Source of the DNA: Kitasatospora sp. DSM 101779
GTDB lineage: Bacteria; Actinomycetota; Actinomycetes; Streptomycetales; Streptomycetaceae
Assembly (NCBI RefSeq): GCF_025655475.1
Contig: NZ_JAHTIK010000001.1
Span: 6,690,170-6,752,667, forward strand
Direction: 5' to 3'
DNA length: 62,498 nucleotides
Part shown: piece by piece, positions 19,336-28,065 of the stretch
Layout of the letters: the number at the start of each line of letters is the position of its first letter
Position numbering within the stretch: position 1 is the first letter of the stretch
Position numbers and translations under genes: made by a program
The notes under the pieces: model-generated
Databases searched by the model: none
What the model was told of the DNA's origin: nothing
The model's input: only the letters and a program-made list of their open reading frames with translations

Positions 19336-20703
19336 TCAGGTGGCGGATCCCTTGGCGAGCAGCATCTGTGCGTGCTCGCGGACCTGGTCCTTCGTCAGAT
19401 AGGCGTCGGTGTACTCGAAGTCCTGCAGCCGGGCGGGCTGCCGGGCGAGGAATCCGGTGCGGACGAAGTCGTCGCCGGCCGTCGCGTTCAGCAGCCAGTT
19501 GGCGCCGACCCGGAACTTGCCGGAGTTGGTCCGCATCGCCATCAGGTGGTACCCACGGGCGACCAACTGGGCGGGCAGGCCGTGCAGTTCGATACCCGCC
19601 GGCTTGGAGACGGCGTCCTTGCCGCCAAGGTCGACGACCAGGCCGAGGTCCTTGTGGTAGTAGGGCTCCAGCGGCTGGTTGTGCATTGCGGCGACGACGT
19701 TGTCGGCGGCCGCCTTGCCCTGCCGCGCCGCGTGCTGGGCGGTGGGCGGGCAGACCGCGCCGTCACCCTTGGCGAGGTCCGGTACGGCGGCGGCGTCGCC
19801 GAGCGCGAACACCCCGTCGAACTGCGGCACCCGCATCTCCGCGGTCACCGCGATCCGGCCCCGGACGGTCTCCGCGTCCAGCGTGGCGATCAGCGGGCTG
19901 GCGACCACGCCGGCCGTCCAGATCAGGGTGCGGCAGGGCAGCAGCCGGCCGTCGGTGAACTTGACGTTCTCGGCGCCGACCTCGGCCACCGACACCCCGA
20001 GCGAGACCTCGATCCCGCGTCCGCGCAGGATCTCCAGGGCCGTGGTGCCCAGCTTGTCGCCGAGTTCCGGCATCAGCTTCGGCGCGATGTCGATCAGGTG
20101 CCACTTGATCAGCCGCGGGTCCAGCCGCGGGTAGCGGCGGATCGCCGCCGTGGTCAGCCGCTGCAGGCAGGCCGCCGTCTCGGTGCCCGCGTAGCCGCCG
20201 CCGACCACCACGAACTGCAGCCGGGACTCCCGCTCGCGCTGGTCCAGGGTGGTCGAGGCGAGGTCCAGCTGTGCGATCACGTGGTCGCGCACGTACGCGG
20301 CCTCGGCCAGCGTCTTCATCCCGCGCGCGTAGTCCCGCAGCCCGGGGATGTCGAAGGTGCGGGTCACGCTTCCGGGGGCGAGCACCAGGTAGTCGTAGCG
20401 CTCGGCCACCACCTCGTCGGTGATCTTGCGGACCACGATCACCTTCGACCGGGGGTCCACCCCGATCGCACCGCCCGGCACTATGTGGGTGCGCCGCAGC
20501 GTCCGGCGCAGCGAGACCGCGACCGACTGCGGGGTGAGCACCCCGGCAGCGACGTGCGGCAGCAGCGGCAGGTAGAGCTGGTAGCTGAACGGAGTGACCA
20601 GGGAGATCTCGGCCTCCGCCGGCGCGAGCTTGCGTTCCAGGCGGCGTGCGCACTCCAGGCCGGCGAAACCGCCGCCCACGATGACGATTCTGGGTCGCTC
20701 CAT
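19336..20703 (-). CDS. Type II NADH dehydrogenase (NDH-2)
   Basis: A 455-residue flavoprotein. The FAD-binding motif is IVIVGGGFAGLECARRL at the N-terminus and the NADH motif is VVVGGGYAGTETA near residue 172. A further FAD contact is FALGDAAAVPD. The C-terminal amphipathic region (GFLARQPARLQDFEYTDAYLTKDQV) would attach it to the inner face of the membrane. It passes electrons from NADH to menaquinone without pumping protons. The ATG at 20703 fits the family N-terminus. It is monocistronic. Confidence 0.92.
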   Translation of the reverse strand: MERPRIVIVGGGFAGLECARRLERKLAPAEAEISLVTPFSYQLYLPLLPHVAAGVLTPQSVAVSLRRTLRRTHIVPGGAIGVDPRSKVIVVRKITDEVVAERYDYLVLAPGSVTRTFDIPGLRDYARGMKTLAEAAYVRDHVIAQLDLASTTLDQRERESRLQFVVVGGGYAGTETAACLQRLTTAAIRRYPRLDPRLIKWHLIDIAPKLMPELGDKLGTTALEILRGRGIEVSLGVSVAEVGAENVKFTDGRLLPCRTLIWTAGVVASPLIATLDAETVRGRIAVTAEMRVPQFDGVFALGDAAAVPDLAKGDGAVCPPTAQHAARQGKAAADNVVAAMHNQPLEPYYHKDLGLVVDLGGKDAVSKPAGIELHGLPAQLVARGYHLMAMRTNSGKFRVGANWLLNATAGDDFVRTGFLARQPARLQDFEYTDAYLTKDQVREHAQMLLAKGSAT

Positions 20704-20830
20704 CGTCCATCCCTTACGTGCTCGTCCGTGCCGTGCCGGGACATCGTTTTCCCCCAAACTCGCACGGACGAACGGGCCCTGCCACCGCAGCACGGCACGG
20801 GGAGTAGCCGGGCGCCGATAGGCTGGCCGG

Positions 20831-21586
20831 ATGCTCCCCGAGGTGACGGCGGTCCGGTACGTGACGCCACTGCGAGAAGGCGGCTCCATGCCCGGCCTGG
20901 TCGAGGCCGACGACCGGCGGCTGTACGTCCTCAAGTGGTGCGGTGCCGCACAGGGCCGTAAGGCGCTGATCGCCGAGGTGCTGGCCGGCGAGCTCGGCCG
21001 CGGTCTCGGGCTGCCCGTGCCCGAGCTCGTGCTGCTCGACCTCGACCCGGTGCTCGCCCGCAGCGAGCCCGAGCACCAGATCCAGGACCAGATGCGGGCC
21101 AGCGGCGGCGCGAACCTCGGCATGGCCTTCGTCAGCGGTGCCCTCAACTTCGACCCGCTCTGCTTCGACGTGGACCCCGCGCTCGCCGGGCGGGTGCTCT
21201 GGTTCGACGCCTTCACCGGCAACGTCGACCGGTCCTGGCGCAACCCCAACATGCTGATGGCGGCCGGCGGGCTGCGGCTGATCGACCACGGCGCCACCCT
21301 GATCTTCCATCACCACTGGGCCGGGTCCGCGGCCTGGGCGGGCCGGCGCTACGACGCGGGCGACCACGCCCTGCTGCGCGCCGACCCCGACCTCAAGGCG
21401 GCCGACGCGGAACTCGCCCCGCTCGTACCGGCGGCACTGGAGGCCGCGGTCGCCGCCGTCCCCGAGGTCTGGCTGGCCGACGAGCCGGGCTTCGACTCGC
21501 CCGACGCGGTCCGAGCCGCGTACCGCGACCTGCTGACGGCCCGGCTGGCGGGCCGCCACGACTGGCTTCCGGAGGTGGCCGGCTGA
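20831..21586 (+). CDS. HipA-like kinase family protein
   Basis: A 251-residue protein with the C-terminal kinase core of HipA/PI3-PI4-kinase-like enzymes. Key parts: LYVLKWCG (ATP lysine) near residue 33, DAFTGNVDRSWRNPNML with the catalytic Asp and metal-binding Asn near 125-140, and LIDHGATL (metal Asp). It lacks the N-terminal HipA subdomain and has no HipB-like partner. Instead it overlaps a DUF3037 gene by one base (TGATGG). This two-gene pairing recurs in many bacteria, to my memory. The phosphorylated target is unknown. Confidence 0.8.
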   Translation: MLPEVTAVRYVTPLREGGSMPGLVEADDRRLYVLKWCGAAQGRKALIAEVLAGELGRGLGLPVPELVLLDLDPVLARSEPEHQIQDQMRASGGANLGMAFVSGALNFDPLCFDVDPALAGRVLWFDAFTGNVDRSWRNPNMLMAAGGLRLIDHGATLIFHHHWAGSAAWAGRRYDAGDHALLRADPDLKAADAELAPLVPAALEAAVAAVPEVWLADEPGFDSPDAVRAAYRDLLTARLAGRHDWLPEVAG

Positions 21587-21975
21587 TGGCCGAGCCGACG
21601 CGCGACGACTACGAGTACGCGGTGATCCGCGCCGTTCCCCGGGTGGAGCGCGGCGAGTTCATCAACGTCGGGGTGCTGCTGTACTGCCGGCAGTCCGGCT
21701 ACCTGGGCGCCCGGACCCACCTCGACCAGGGCCGGCTGCTCTCGCTCGACCCGGTCGCGGACGTGCACGCCGTCCGCCGCGCCCTGCACGGCGTGGAGGC
21801 CGTCTGCGCGGGCGGCGAGGCCGCCGGGCCCGCGGCCGGGGACAGCCCGGGGCAGCGGTTCCGCTGGCTGACCGCGCCGCGCAGCGCCGTCCTGCAGCCG
21901 GGGCCCGTGCACACCGGGCTGACCGGCGACCCGGAGGGCGAGCTGCGGCACCTCTTCGAGCAGTTGGTGCTCTGA
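21586..21975 (+). CDS. DUF3037 protein paired with the HipA-like kinase
   Basis: A 129-residue protein. The opening YEYAVIRAVPRVERGEFINVGVLLYCR is the DUF3037 signature. A conserved Arg/Cys/Asp pattern follows (RTHLDQGRLLSLDP), then a C-terminal helical part ending in LRHLFEQLVL. The ATG overlaps the stop of the kinase gene, so co-translation is expected. The function is unknown; it could be the kinase's substrate, inhibitor or scaffold. No signal peptide or membrane segment is seen. Confidence 0.85.
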   Translation: MAEPTRDDYEYAVIRAVPRVERGEFINVGVLLYCRQSGYLGARTHLDQGRLLSLDPVADVHAVRRALHGVEAVCAGGEAAGPAAGDSPGQRFRWLTAPRSAVLQPGPVHTGLTGDPEGELRHLFEQLVL

Positions 21976-22000
21976 GCGGTCGGTGCTCGGATCGGTCGGC

Positions 22001-22032
22001 GATCGGTCTGCGCTCCGATCGGTCTGCGCTCC
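22001..22032. repeat. 16-bp direct repeat, two units
   Basis: GATCGGTCTGCGCTCC occurs twice in tandem (22001-22016, 22017-22032) just after the DUF3037 gene, with shorter partial copies before it. No function is apparent. Confidence 0.8.
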
Positions 22033-22086
22033 GACGGGGCGCGGGCGCGCGGCCGGTGTGCCGCGCGCCACGCAGTGCTTGCCGTC

Positions 22087-22124
22087 CTCAAATCTTGAGC
22101 CGCTGAAGAATACCGGCGTACGCT
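22087..22124 (+). promoter_or_regulatory. Promoter of the MarR gene with overlapping palindrome
   Basis: The perfect palindrome CTCAA-ATC-TTGAG (22087-22099) overlaps a -35 box TTGAGC (22095-22100). After an 18-base spacer comes TACGCT (22119-22124) as -10, and the MarR ATG is 7 bases further on, so the transcript should be leaderless. The layout predicts autorepression by MarR. Confidence 0.65.
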
Positions 22125-22130
22125 GGCCGC

Positions 22131-22571
22131 ATGGCCACGACAGCGTCCACCACCGCACCGTCCGCCGCCGACCTGATGGAGTCGATGGCGGCCGTCGGTG
22201 CCGCCTACTTCCAGGACTTCGCCGCCGCGGCCGCCCGGCACGGGCTCAGCTCCTCGCAGGCCAAGGCGCTCAAGGCCGTCCAGGAGCCGGTGCCGATGCG
22301 CGCGCTGGCCGGCCGGCTCGGCTGCGACGCCTCCAACGTCACCGGCATCGTCGACCGGCTGGAGGCGCTCGGCCTCGCCCACCGCGAGGCCGCGGCCGGC
22401 GACCGCCGGGTCAAGATCGTCGGCATCACCGGTCAGGGCCGCGAGGTGCTCGACCTGATCCGCTCCGACATGGTCCGCACGCACGAGGCCTTCGCCAGCC
22501 TGGACCCGGAGCAGCGCACCGCCCTCCAGCAGCTGTGCCGCCAGGTGCTGCCGCTGCTCGCGGAGCGCTGA
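22131..22571 (+). CDS. MarR-family transcriptional regulator
   Basis: A 146-residue protein with the MarR winged helix: LSSSQAKALKAVQE, then MRALAGRLGCDASNVTGIVDRLEALGLAHREAAAGDRRVKIVGIT, containing the DxRxxxxxxT wing. Flanking helices form the dimer interface. There is no ribosome site, in line with a leaderless start 7 bases after the -10 box. The single Cys in the recognition helix region could be redox-sensitive, but this is speculation. Its targets beyond its own promoter are not evident; purB follows on the same strand with its own promoter. Confidence 0.9.
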   Translation: MATTASTTAPSAADLMESMAAVGAAYFQDFAAAAARHGLSSSQAKALKAVQEPVPMRALAGRLGCDASNVTGIVDRLEALGLAHREAAAGDRRVKIVGITGQGREVLDLIRSDMVRTHEAFASLDPEQRTALQQLCRQVLPLLAER

Positions 22572-22652
22572 GACGCCCGGCCCGTCCGGACACCGGGGCG
22601 CGGCGACGGGCGGCGCGGGCCGCCTCGACCTCGGCTGTTAGGCTTGCCCAGC

Positions 22653-24083
22653 GTGAGCGCGAAGCCCCAGATCCCCAATGTCCTGGCCAACCGGTACGCC
22701 TCGGCGACCCTGGCCCAGCTCTGGTCCCCCGAGCACAAGGTGGTCCTCGAGCGCCACCTGTGGCTCGCCGTCCTCAAGGCTCAGCAGGACCTCGGCATCG
22801 AGGTCCCCGACGGCGCCGTCGCCGACTACGAGCGCGTGATCGACCAGGTCGACCTCGAGTCGATCGCCGCCCGCGAGCGGATCACCCGGCACGACGTCAA
22901 GGCCCGCATCGAGGAGTTCAGCGACCTCGCCGGGCACGAGCAGATCCACAAGGGCATGACCTCGCGCGATCTCACCGAGAACGTCGAGCAGCTCCAGATC
23001 CGCCAGTCGCTGGAGCACGTCCGCGACCGCACGGTGGCCGTCCTCGTCCGCCTCGGCCGGCTCTCCGCCCAGTACGGCGAGCTCGTCATGGCCGGCCGCT
23101 CGCACAACGTCGCCGCCCAGGCGACCACCCTCGGCAAGCGCTTCGCGACCGTCGCCGACGAGCTGCTGGTCGCCTTCCACCGCCTCGAGGAGCTCGTCGC
23201 CCGCTACCCGCTGCGCGGCATCAAGGGCCCGGTCGGCACCGCCCAGGACATGCTCGACCTGCTCGGCGGCGACGCCGAGAAGCTCGCCGAGCTGGAGCGC
23301 CGGGTCGCCGGCCACCTCGGCTTCGACCACGTGCTCACCAGCGTCGGCCAGGTCTACCCGCGCTCGCTCGACTTCGAGGTCGTCTCCGCCCTCGTCCAGC
23401 TCGCCGCCGCCCCCTCCAGCCTCGCCAAGACCATCCGCCTGATGGCCGGCCACGAGCTGGTCACCGAGGGCTTCAAGGCCGGCCAGGTCGGCTCCTCCGC
23501 GATGCCGCACAAGATGAACACCCGCTCCTGCGAGCGCGTCAACGGCCTCGCCGTCATCCTGCGCGGCTACGCCTCGATGACCGCCGAGCTCGGCGGCGAC
23601 CAGTGGAACGAGGGCGACGTCTCCTGCTCCGTCGTCCGCCGGGTCGCCCTGCCGGACGCCTTCTTCGCCTTCGACGGCCTGCTGGAGACCTTCCTCACCG
23701 TCCTCGACGAGTTCGGCGCCTTCCCGGCCGTCATCGAGGCCGAGCTCGACCGCTACCTGCCGTTCCTGGCCACCACCAAGGTGCTGATGGGCGCGGTGCG
23801 GGCCGGCGTCGGCCGGGAGACCGCACACGAGGTCATCAAGGAGCACGCCGTCGCCTCCGCGCTCGCCATGCGCGAGGGTGCCCGCGAGAACGCGCTGCTC
23901 GGCCGGCTCGCCGAGGACGAGCGCATCCCGCTCGACCGGGCCGCGCTGGACGCGCTGCTCGCCGACCGGCTCTCCTTCACCGGTGCGGCCGGCGCCCAGG
24001 TCGCCGAGGTCGTCCGCCGGGTCGAGGCCGTCGCGGACGCCTACCCGGAGGCCGCCAAGTACGCCCCGGGCGACATCCTCTAG
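22653..24083 (+). CDS. purB: Adenylosuccinate lyase
   Basis: A 476-residue enzyme of the fumarase/aspartase superfamily. The signature GSSAMPHKMNTRSCERVNG (mobile catalytic loop) is near residue 290. The blocks KGMTSRDLTENVEQLQ and AGRSHNVAAQATTLGKRFAT supply the catalytic His residues. It acts twice in purine synthesis, on SAICAR and adenylosuccinate. GTG at 22653 was chosen because TAGGCT (22639-22644) is an excellent -10 box 8 bases upstream, giving a leaderless message; a TTG 9 bases earlier is less likely. Confidence 0.97.
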   Translation: MSAKPQIPNVLANRYASATLAQLWSPEHKVVLERHLWLAVLKAQQDLGIEVPDGAVADYERVIDQVDLESIAARERITRHDVKARIEEFSDLAGHEQIHKGMTSRDLTENVEQLQIRQSLEHVRDRTVAVLVRLGRLSAQYGELVMAGRSHNVAAQATTLGKRFATVADELLVAFHRLEELVARYPLRGIKGPVGTAQDMLDLLGGDAEKLAELERRVAGHLGFDHVLTSVGQVYPRSLDFEVVSALVQLAAAPSSLAKTIRLMAGHELVTEGFKAGQVGSSAMPHKMNTRSCERVNGLAVILRGYASMTAELGGDQWNEGDVSCSVVRRVALPDAFFAFDGLLETFLTVLDEFGAFPAVIEAELDRYLPFLATTKVLMGAVRAGVGRETAHEVIKEHAVASALAMREGARENALLGRLAEDERIPLDRAALDALLADRLSFTGAAGAQVAEVVRRVEAVADAYPEAAKYAPGDIL

Positions 24084-24107
24084 GAATCCCTCAGACGGCA
24101 CCCGCCG

Positions 24108-24213
24108 AGGGGCGTGGGGAACTGCGCAAGCCGGAGGAGGGTCACGGTGCAATCAGGGGTTGCCCTGAACCGTCGTGACGCCGATCCCGGACTGCGCAGT
24201 TCCCCGCGCCCCT
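24108..24213. repeat. Interspersed inverted repeat, copy A
   Basis: The left arm AGGGGCGTGGGGAACTGCGCA (24108-24128, given here as AGGGGCGTGGGG plus AACTGCGCA) pairs with TGCGCAGTTCCCC plus GCGCCCCT (24193-24213). It lies 24 bases after purB. Two more copies with nearly identical arms occur at 42779-42853 and 44284-44398. The interior differs between copies. This looks like a streptomycete REP-type intergenic palindrome. Confidence 0.85.
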
Positions 24214-24266
24214 GGGGTGAACGCCGTAGTTCCCCGCGTGCCCCTGTTGTGGCTCCTCGTTCGCCT

Positions 24267-25760
24267 TCACGGTTCGGTGCGTCTGGCGGGGTGGCCCGGG
24301 TCGATCGGCGGGGTGGTGGTGTCGCAGCGCCAGCCGCAGTTCGGTTCGGCGATCTCCCGTTCGGGTTCCAGGGCGTCGCCGCGCACGGTCGCCAGGGCCA
24401 GCAGTCCGCCCGCCGCGAGCAGTCCGGCGCAGATCAGCATCGCCGTTTCGAAGGCGTCGTCCACCGCGGCCGGCACCCGGTAGGCGTTGCCGCTGAGTCC
24501 GGCCAGTGCGGGCAGCGCCGCCACCGCCAGCAGGCCCGCGGCGCGGGCCGCCGCGTTGTTGACCCCGCTCGCGATCCCGGCCCGCCGTACGTCGACCGCC
24601 GCGAGCACGGTCGCCGTCAGCGGTGCCACCAGCAGTGTCATTCCGCAGCCGAGCACCGTCACCGCGGGCAGTACGTCCGTCCAGTACGAGGCGTCCGGGC
24701 CGATCCGCAGCATCAGCAGCACACCGGCCGCGCAGATCACCGGCCCGAGGAAGAGCGGCAGCCGCGGCCCGACCGCCCGGCCGAGCCGGCCCGCGCGGCT
24801 GGAGAAGGCCAGCATCAGCACGGTGATCGGCACCAGCGCCACCCCTGCCGTCAGCGGGCTGAACCCCGACACCACCTGCAGTTGCACGGTCAGCAGCAGG
24901 AAGACGCCGCTGAACGCGCCGTACACGCACACAGTCACCAGGTTCACCGAGGTGAACAGCCGGGACGAGAAGAGCTCCAGCGGCAGCATCGGCTGTTCGG
25001 TGCGCCGCTCCACCAGCACGAAGGCCACCCCGAACAGCACTCCCAGCAGGCCCGCGACCGGCGCGAACGAGCTGCCCGTCTCGGTCAGCGCGTACGTCAC
25101 CCCGGCGAGTGCCAGTGCGGCGAGCACCGCGCCCAGGACGTCGAACCGCCCCGAACGGTCGGGATCGCGGGTCTCCGGCACGTGGCGGGCGGACACCGCG
25201 ATCACCACCACCGCGACCGGCACGTTGATCAGGAAGATCCAGCGCCAGCCAGGGCCGTCGACCAGCCATCCGCCGAGGAACGGGCCCACCGCCGCCGCGA
25301 CCCCGCCCAGCCCGGACCAGGCGCCCACCGCCGCGCCCCGGTCGTCCGGGTGGAACACCGCCTGCAGCATGGCCAGCGAACCCGGTGTCAGCAGTGCCCC
25401 GCCGATGCCCTGCAGCGCCCGCGCCGCGATCAGCACCTCGATCGTCGGGGCCGCCGCGCAGATCGCCGACGCCGCCGCGAACCAGGCCACCCCGATCAGG
25501 AAGACCCGCCGCCGCCCGTACCGGTCGCCCAGCGAGCCGCCCAGCAGGATCAGCGCCGCGAGGGTCAGCAGGTAGGAGTTGACCGTCCACTGCAGGGCGG
25601 CCAGCGAGGCGTCGAGGTCCTCGCCGATCCGTGGCAGGGCCACGTTCACCACCGTGCCGTCCAGCATCGCCATGCCGGAGCCGAGGACCGTCGCCAGGAG
25701 CACCCAGCGCGCCCGCGGGGTGCCCATCCGGATCGTCAGTGCCGCCCGATCGCCGCTCAT
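24267..25760 (-). CDS. MFS drug:H+ antiporter, DHA2 (14-span) family
   Basis: A 497-residue exporter with 14 predicted spans. Motif A is GGSLGDRYGRRRVFLIG, motif C the Gly/Pro-rich GLGGVAAAVGPFLGGWLVD, and WRWIFLINVP is the usual DHA2 block after it. The first span carries MLDGTVVNVALPRI, typical of the family. It probably exports a toxic small molecule. The ATG sits just after AAGG, an unusually close ribosome site; an internal ATG (MGTPRARW) is an alternative. No adjacent regulator is seen. Confidence 0.92.
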   Translation of the reverse strand: MSGDRAALTIRMGTPRARWVLLATVLGSGMAMLDGTVVNVALPRIGEDLDASLAALQWTVNSYLLTLAALILLGGSLGDRYGRRRVFLIGVAWFAAASAICAAAPTIEVLIAARALQGIGGALLTPGSLAMLQAVFHPDDRGAAVGAWSGLGGVAAAVGPFLGGWLVDGPGWRWIFLINVPVAVVVIAVSARHVPETRDPDRSGRFDVLGAVLAALALAGVTYALTETGSSFAPVAGLLGVLFGVAFVLVERRTEQPMLPLELFSSRLFTSVNLVTVCVYGAFSGVFLLLTVQLQVVSGFSPLTAGVALVPITVLMLAFSSRAGRLGRAVGPRLPLFLGPVICAAGVLLMLRIGPDASYWTDVLPAVTVLGCGMTLLVAPLTATVLAAVDVRRAGIASGVNNAAARAAGLLAVAALPALAGLSGNAYRVPAAVDDAFETAMLICAGLLAAGGLLALATVRGDALEPEREIAEPNCGWRCDTTTPPIDPGHPARRTEP

Positions 25761-26018
25761 CCTTCGATCCTGCGCCGCACCCGGCACCTCGTGCACCCCC
25801 GCCGCGCACGGGCCACCCGCCGTGGCCGCGGCACCCCGCACCGCGACCGGCCGTGCGCCTCGGGGTTCCGGCGCCGCCGTCGGCCTCGGCCCGGTCCGCA
25901 GCGCGGTGCGGACCGGCGTGCGGCAGCTGCTCATCGCCGCCTCCGCCGTCACCCACGGCCTCGGCGCGGTGGCCGGCGGCGCCGTGCTCCGGGCCGGGCG
26001 GGGGCGGGGTGGCGGGGC

Positions 26019-26927
26019 TCAGTCGAGCAGGCCGGCGCGGCGCCACCGCGGTGCCGTCCGGTGGTCGACGATGCCGAGGTCGGTGAAGAACGCGAGCGCC
26101 TTGCGGGCCCACTCGACGCGGGCCGCCCGCCAGTGCTCGTTGGCCGCGGCGGTGCGCTCCGCCTCGCGGACGTCCAGGCCGGAGAGGGCGTACACCCGCG
26201 GGTGGACGAGCTCCGCCACCGCGAGCCGGGCCAGCACCAGCAGGCCGCGCCGGAAGACCGCCCGGCGGGCCGGACCCATCCGTGCCCAGATCCGCTCCAG
26301 CTCGGGCTTGGCGTAGCCGATGTGCCGGGCCTCCTCGACGACGTGGATCCGGGCGACCGCCCGGGCCAGCGGCTGCAGCGACTCGTCGCGGACCATCTCC
26401 CGCTGCATCGCGTCGGTGAACTCCTCCACGAAGATCGCTCCGGCGAAGGTGATCGCGGTGTCGTTCAGCAGGAAGTGCAACTTGCCGCGCCGGTGCGCCT
26501 TGGCCGAGGGCCGGGCCGACGGGTAGCCGGTGGCGGCGATGTACCGCGCGAACATGGTGGAGTGCCGGCACTCGTCGGCGACCTCGGTCAGCGCGTACTG
26601 CGCGTGCCGGGTGGTCAGGTCGCCCTCGTAGACGTGCCGGATCAGGCCCTCCATCAGCACCAGCTCGAACCAGATGCCGGCCGCGGTCGCCGAGGCCAGC
26701 TGGTGCACGCTCAGACGGGCCTGCTGCCGCGGCGTCAGGGTCTCCCACAGCGGGGTGCCGTAGAGGGTGACCCGGTGCGGCGGCAGGGCGAAGTGGTCCG
26801 GGTCGATCGGCGCGTCCCAGTCGATCTCGGTCAGCGGGTCGTAGGAGTGGCGGGCGGAGGCGCGCAGCAGCCGGGCGGCGTTCTGTTCCCGGCGGTCGGC
26901 GTGCGGGGCGGGGGCGGTGTCGCGCAT
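26019..26927 (-). CDS. AurF-like diiron oxygenase
   Basis: A 302-residue helical protein matching the AurF family (p-aminobenzoate N-oxygenase type). Iron ligands can be placed: ExxH in DECRHSTMF, Glu in IFVEEFTDAM, and HxxxExxH in ARIHVVEEARHIGYAK. It should bind two irons and activate oxygen, perhaps to oxidise an amine to a nitro group; no pathway for such a product is visible here, so the substrate is open. It is divergent from the PHP gene; the gap holds GACATGTC and a TTGACA hexamer on its strand. Confidence 0.85.
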   Translation of the reverse strand: MRDTAPAPHADRREQNAARLLRASARHSYDPLTEIDWDAPIDPDHFALPPHRVTLYGTPLWETLTPRQQARLSVHQLASATAAGIWFELVLMEGLIRHVYEGDLTTRHAQYALTEVADECRHSTMFARYIAATGYPSARPSAKAHRRGKLHFLLNDTAITFAGAIFVEEFTDAMQREMVRDESLQPLARAVARIHVVEEARHIGYAKPELERIWARMGPARRAVFRRGLLVLARLAVAELVHPRVYALSGLDVREAERTAAANEHWRAARVEWARKALAFFTDLGIVDHRTAPRWRRAGLLD

Positions 26928-27053
26928 CGGTCGGCTCCGGTGGGGTCGGGGGCGTGGGGGATCGGGTGCACCGACGGGAGCAGTGAACCAGTTAGACGAC
27001 ATGTCAACAAGGGGTCGCGCGCGGGCCGGCCAGGCTTTGGCGACACTGGCCCC

Positions 27054-28046
27054 ATGGAGCCAGTCGCGGCCTTGGAACGCATCGCCTTCCTGCTGGAGCG
27101 CGAGGACGCCTCCCCGTACCGGGTGAAGGCCTTCCGCACGGCGGCCGAGGCCGCCCGGGCCCTGCCCGCAGGCCCGGTCGACGCCGCCCGAGCCGCCCGC
27201 CTGCCCGGCGTCGGCCCGAAGACCGCCCAGGTGATCGCCGAGGCCTCGGCCGGACGCGTCCCCGGCTACCTCGCCGAACTCGAGGAGCGCGCCGGTCCGC
27301 TCGCCGAGGGCGCCGACGCGTTGCGCGCCGCCCTGAAGGGCGACTGCCACCTGCACTCCGACTGGTCCGACGGCGGCAGCCCGATCGGGACCATGGCCCG
27401 CACCGCCCGCGACCTCGGCCACGCCTGGGCCGTCCTCACCGACCACTCGCCCCGCCTCACCGTCGCCCGCGGCCTCACCGCGGAACGGCTGCGCGAGCAG
27501 CTCGACGTGGTCGCCGGCCTCAACCGCGAGCTCGCGCCCTTCCGGCTGCTCACCGGCATCGAGTGCGACATCCTCGACGACGGCTCACTGGACCAGGACG
27601 AGGACCTGCTGGCCGAACTCGACCTGGTCGTCGCCTCCGTCCACTCCAGACTGCGGATGGATCGCGCCCCGATGACCCGCCGCCTGCTCGCCGCCGTCCG
27701 CAACCCGCTGGTCGACGTCCTCGGCCACTGCACCGGACGACTGGTCGGCGGCCGTACCCGCCCGGAGTCGCAGTTCGACGCCGAGGCGGTCTTCGCGGCC
27801 TGCGCCGAGTCCGGCACCGCGGTCGAGATCAACTGCCGCCCCGATCGCCGAGACCCGCCGACCCGGCTGCTGCGGCTCGCGATCGACGCCGGCTGCGTCT
27901 TCGCGATCGACAGCGACGCGCACGCCCCCGGCCAGCTCGACTGGCAGCAGTACGGCTGCGCCCGCGCGGCCGACGCGGGGCTCGACCCGGAGCGGATCGT
28001 CAACACGCGCCCGGTCGAGGAGCTGCTCGCCTGGACGGCCGCCTGA
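27054..28046 (+). CDS. PHP-domain protein with helix-hairpin-helix N-terminus (PolX-like without polymerase core)
   Basis: A 330-residue protein. Residues 1-85 resemble the HhH DNA-binding start of family X polymerases (ERIAFLLEREDASPYRVKAFRTAAEA, then LPGVGPKTAQVIAEA). From about residue 97 a PHP phosphoesterase follows: DCHLHSDWSDGGS, LTDHSPR, IECDIL, VVASVHS, and DSDAHAP supply the metal ligands. The polymerase palm and fingers are missing. It may be a 3'-5' exonuclease or phosphoesterase acting on DNA. The start is ATG, with GACACT about 6 bases upstream, suggesting a leaderless message. Confidence 0.88.
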   Translation: MEPVAALERIAFLLEREDASPYRVKAFRTAAEAARALPAGPVDAARAARLPGVGPKTAQVIAEASAGRVPGYLAELEERAGPLAEGADALRAALKGDCHLHSDWSDGGSPIGTMARTARDLGHAWAVLTDHSPRLTVARGLTAERLREQLDVVAGLNRELAPFRLLTGIECDILDDGSLDQDEDLLAELDLVVASVHSRLRMDRAPMTRRLLAAVRNPLVDVLGHCTGRLVGGRTRPESQFDAEAVFAACAESGTAVEINCRPDRRDPPTRLLRLAIDAGCVFAIDSDAHAPGQLDWQQYGCARAADAGLDPERIVNTRPVEELLAWTAA

Positions 28047-28065
28047 GGGCCGGCGTCCTGCGCGC

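Noticed and set aside
24114..28046. 1310-residue plus-strand frame spanning several minus-strand genes
   Set aside because: Only its last 330 codons (PHP gene) are real; the rest is antisense to the MFS and AurF genes.
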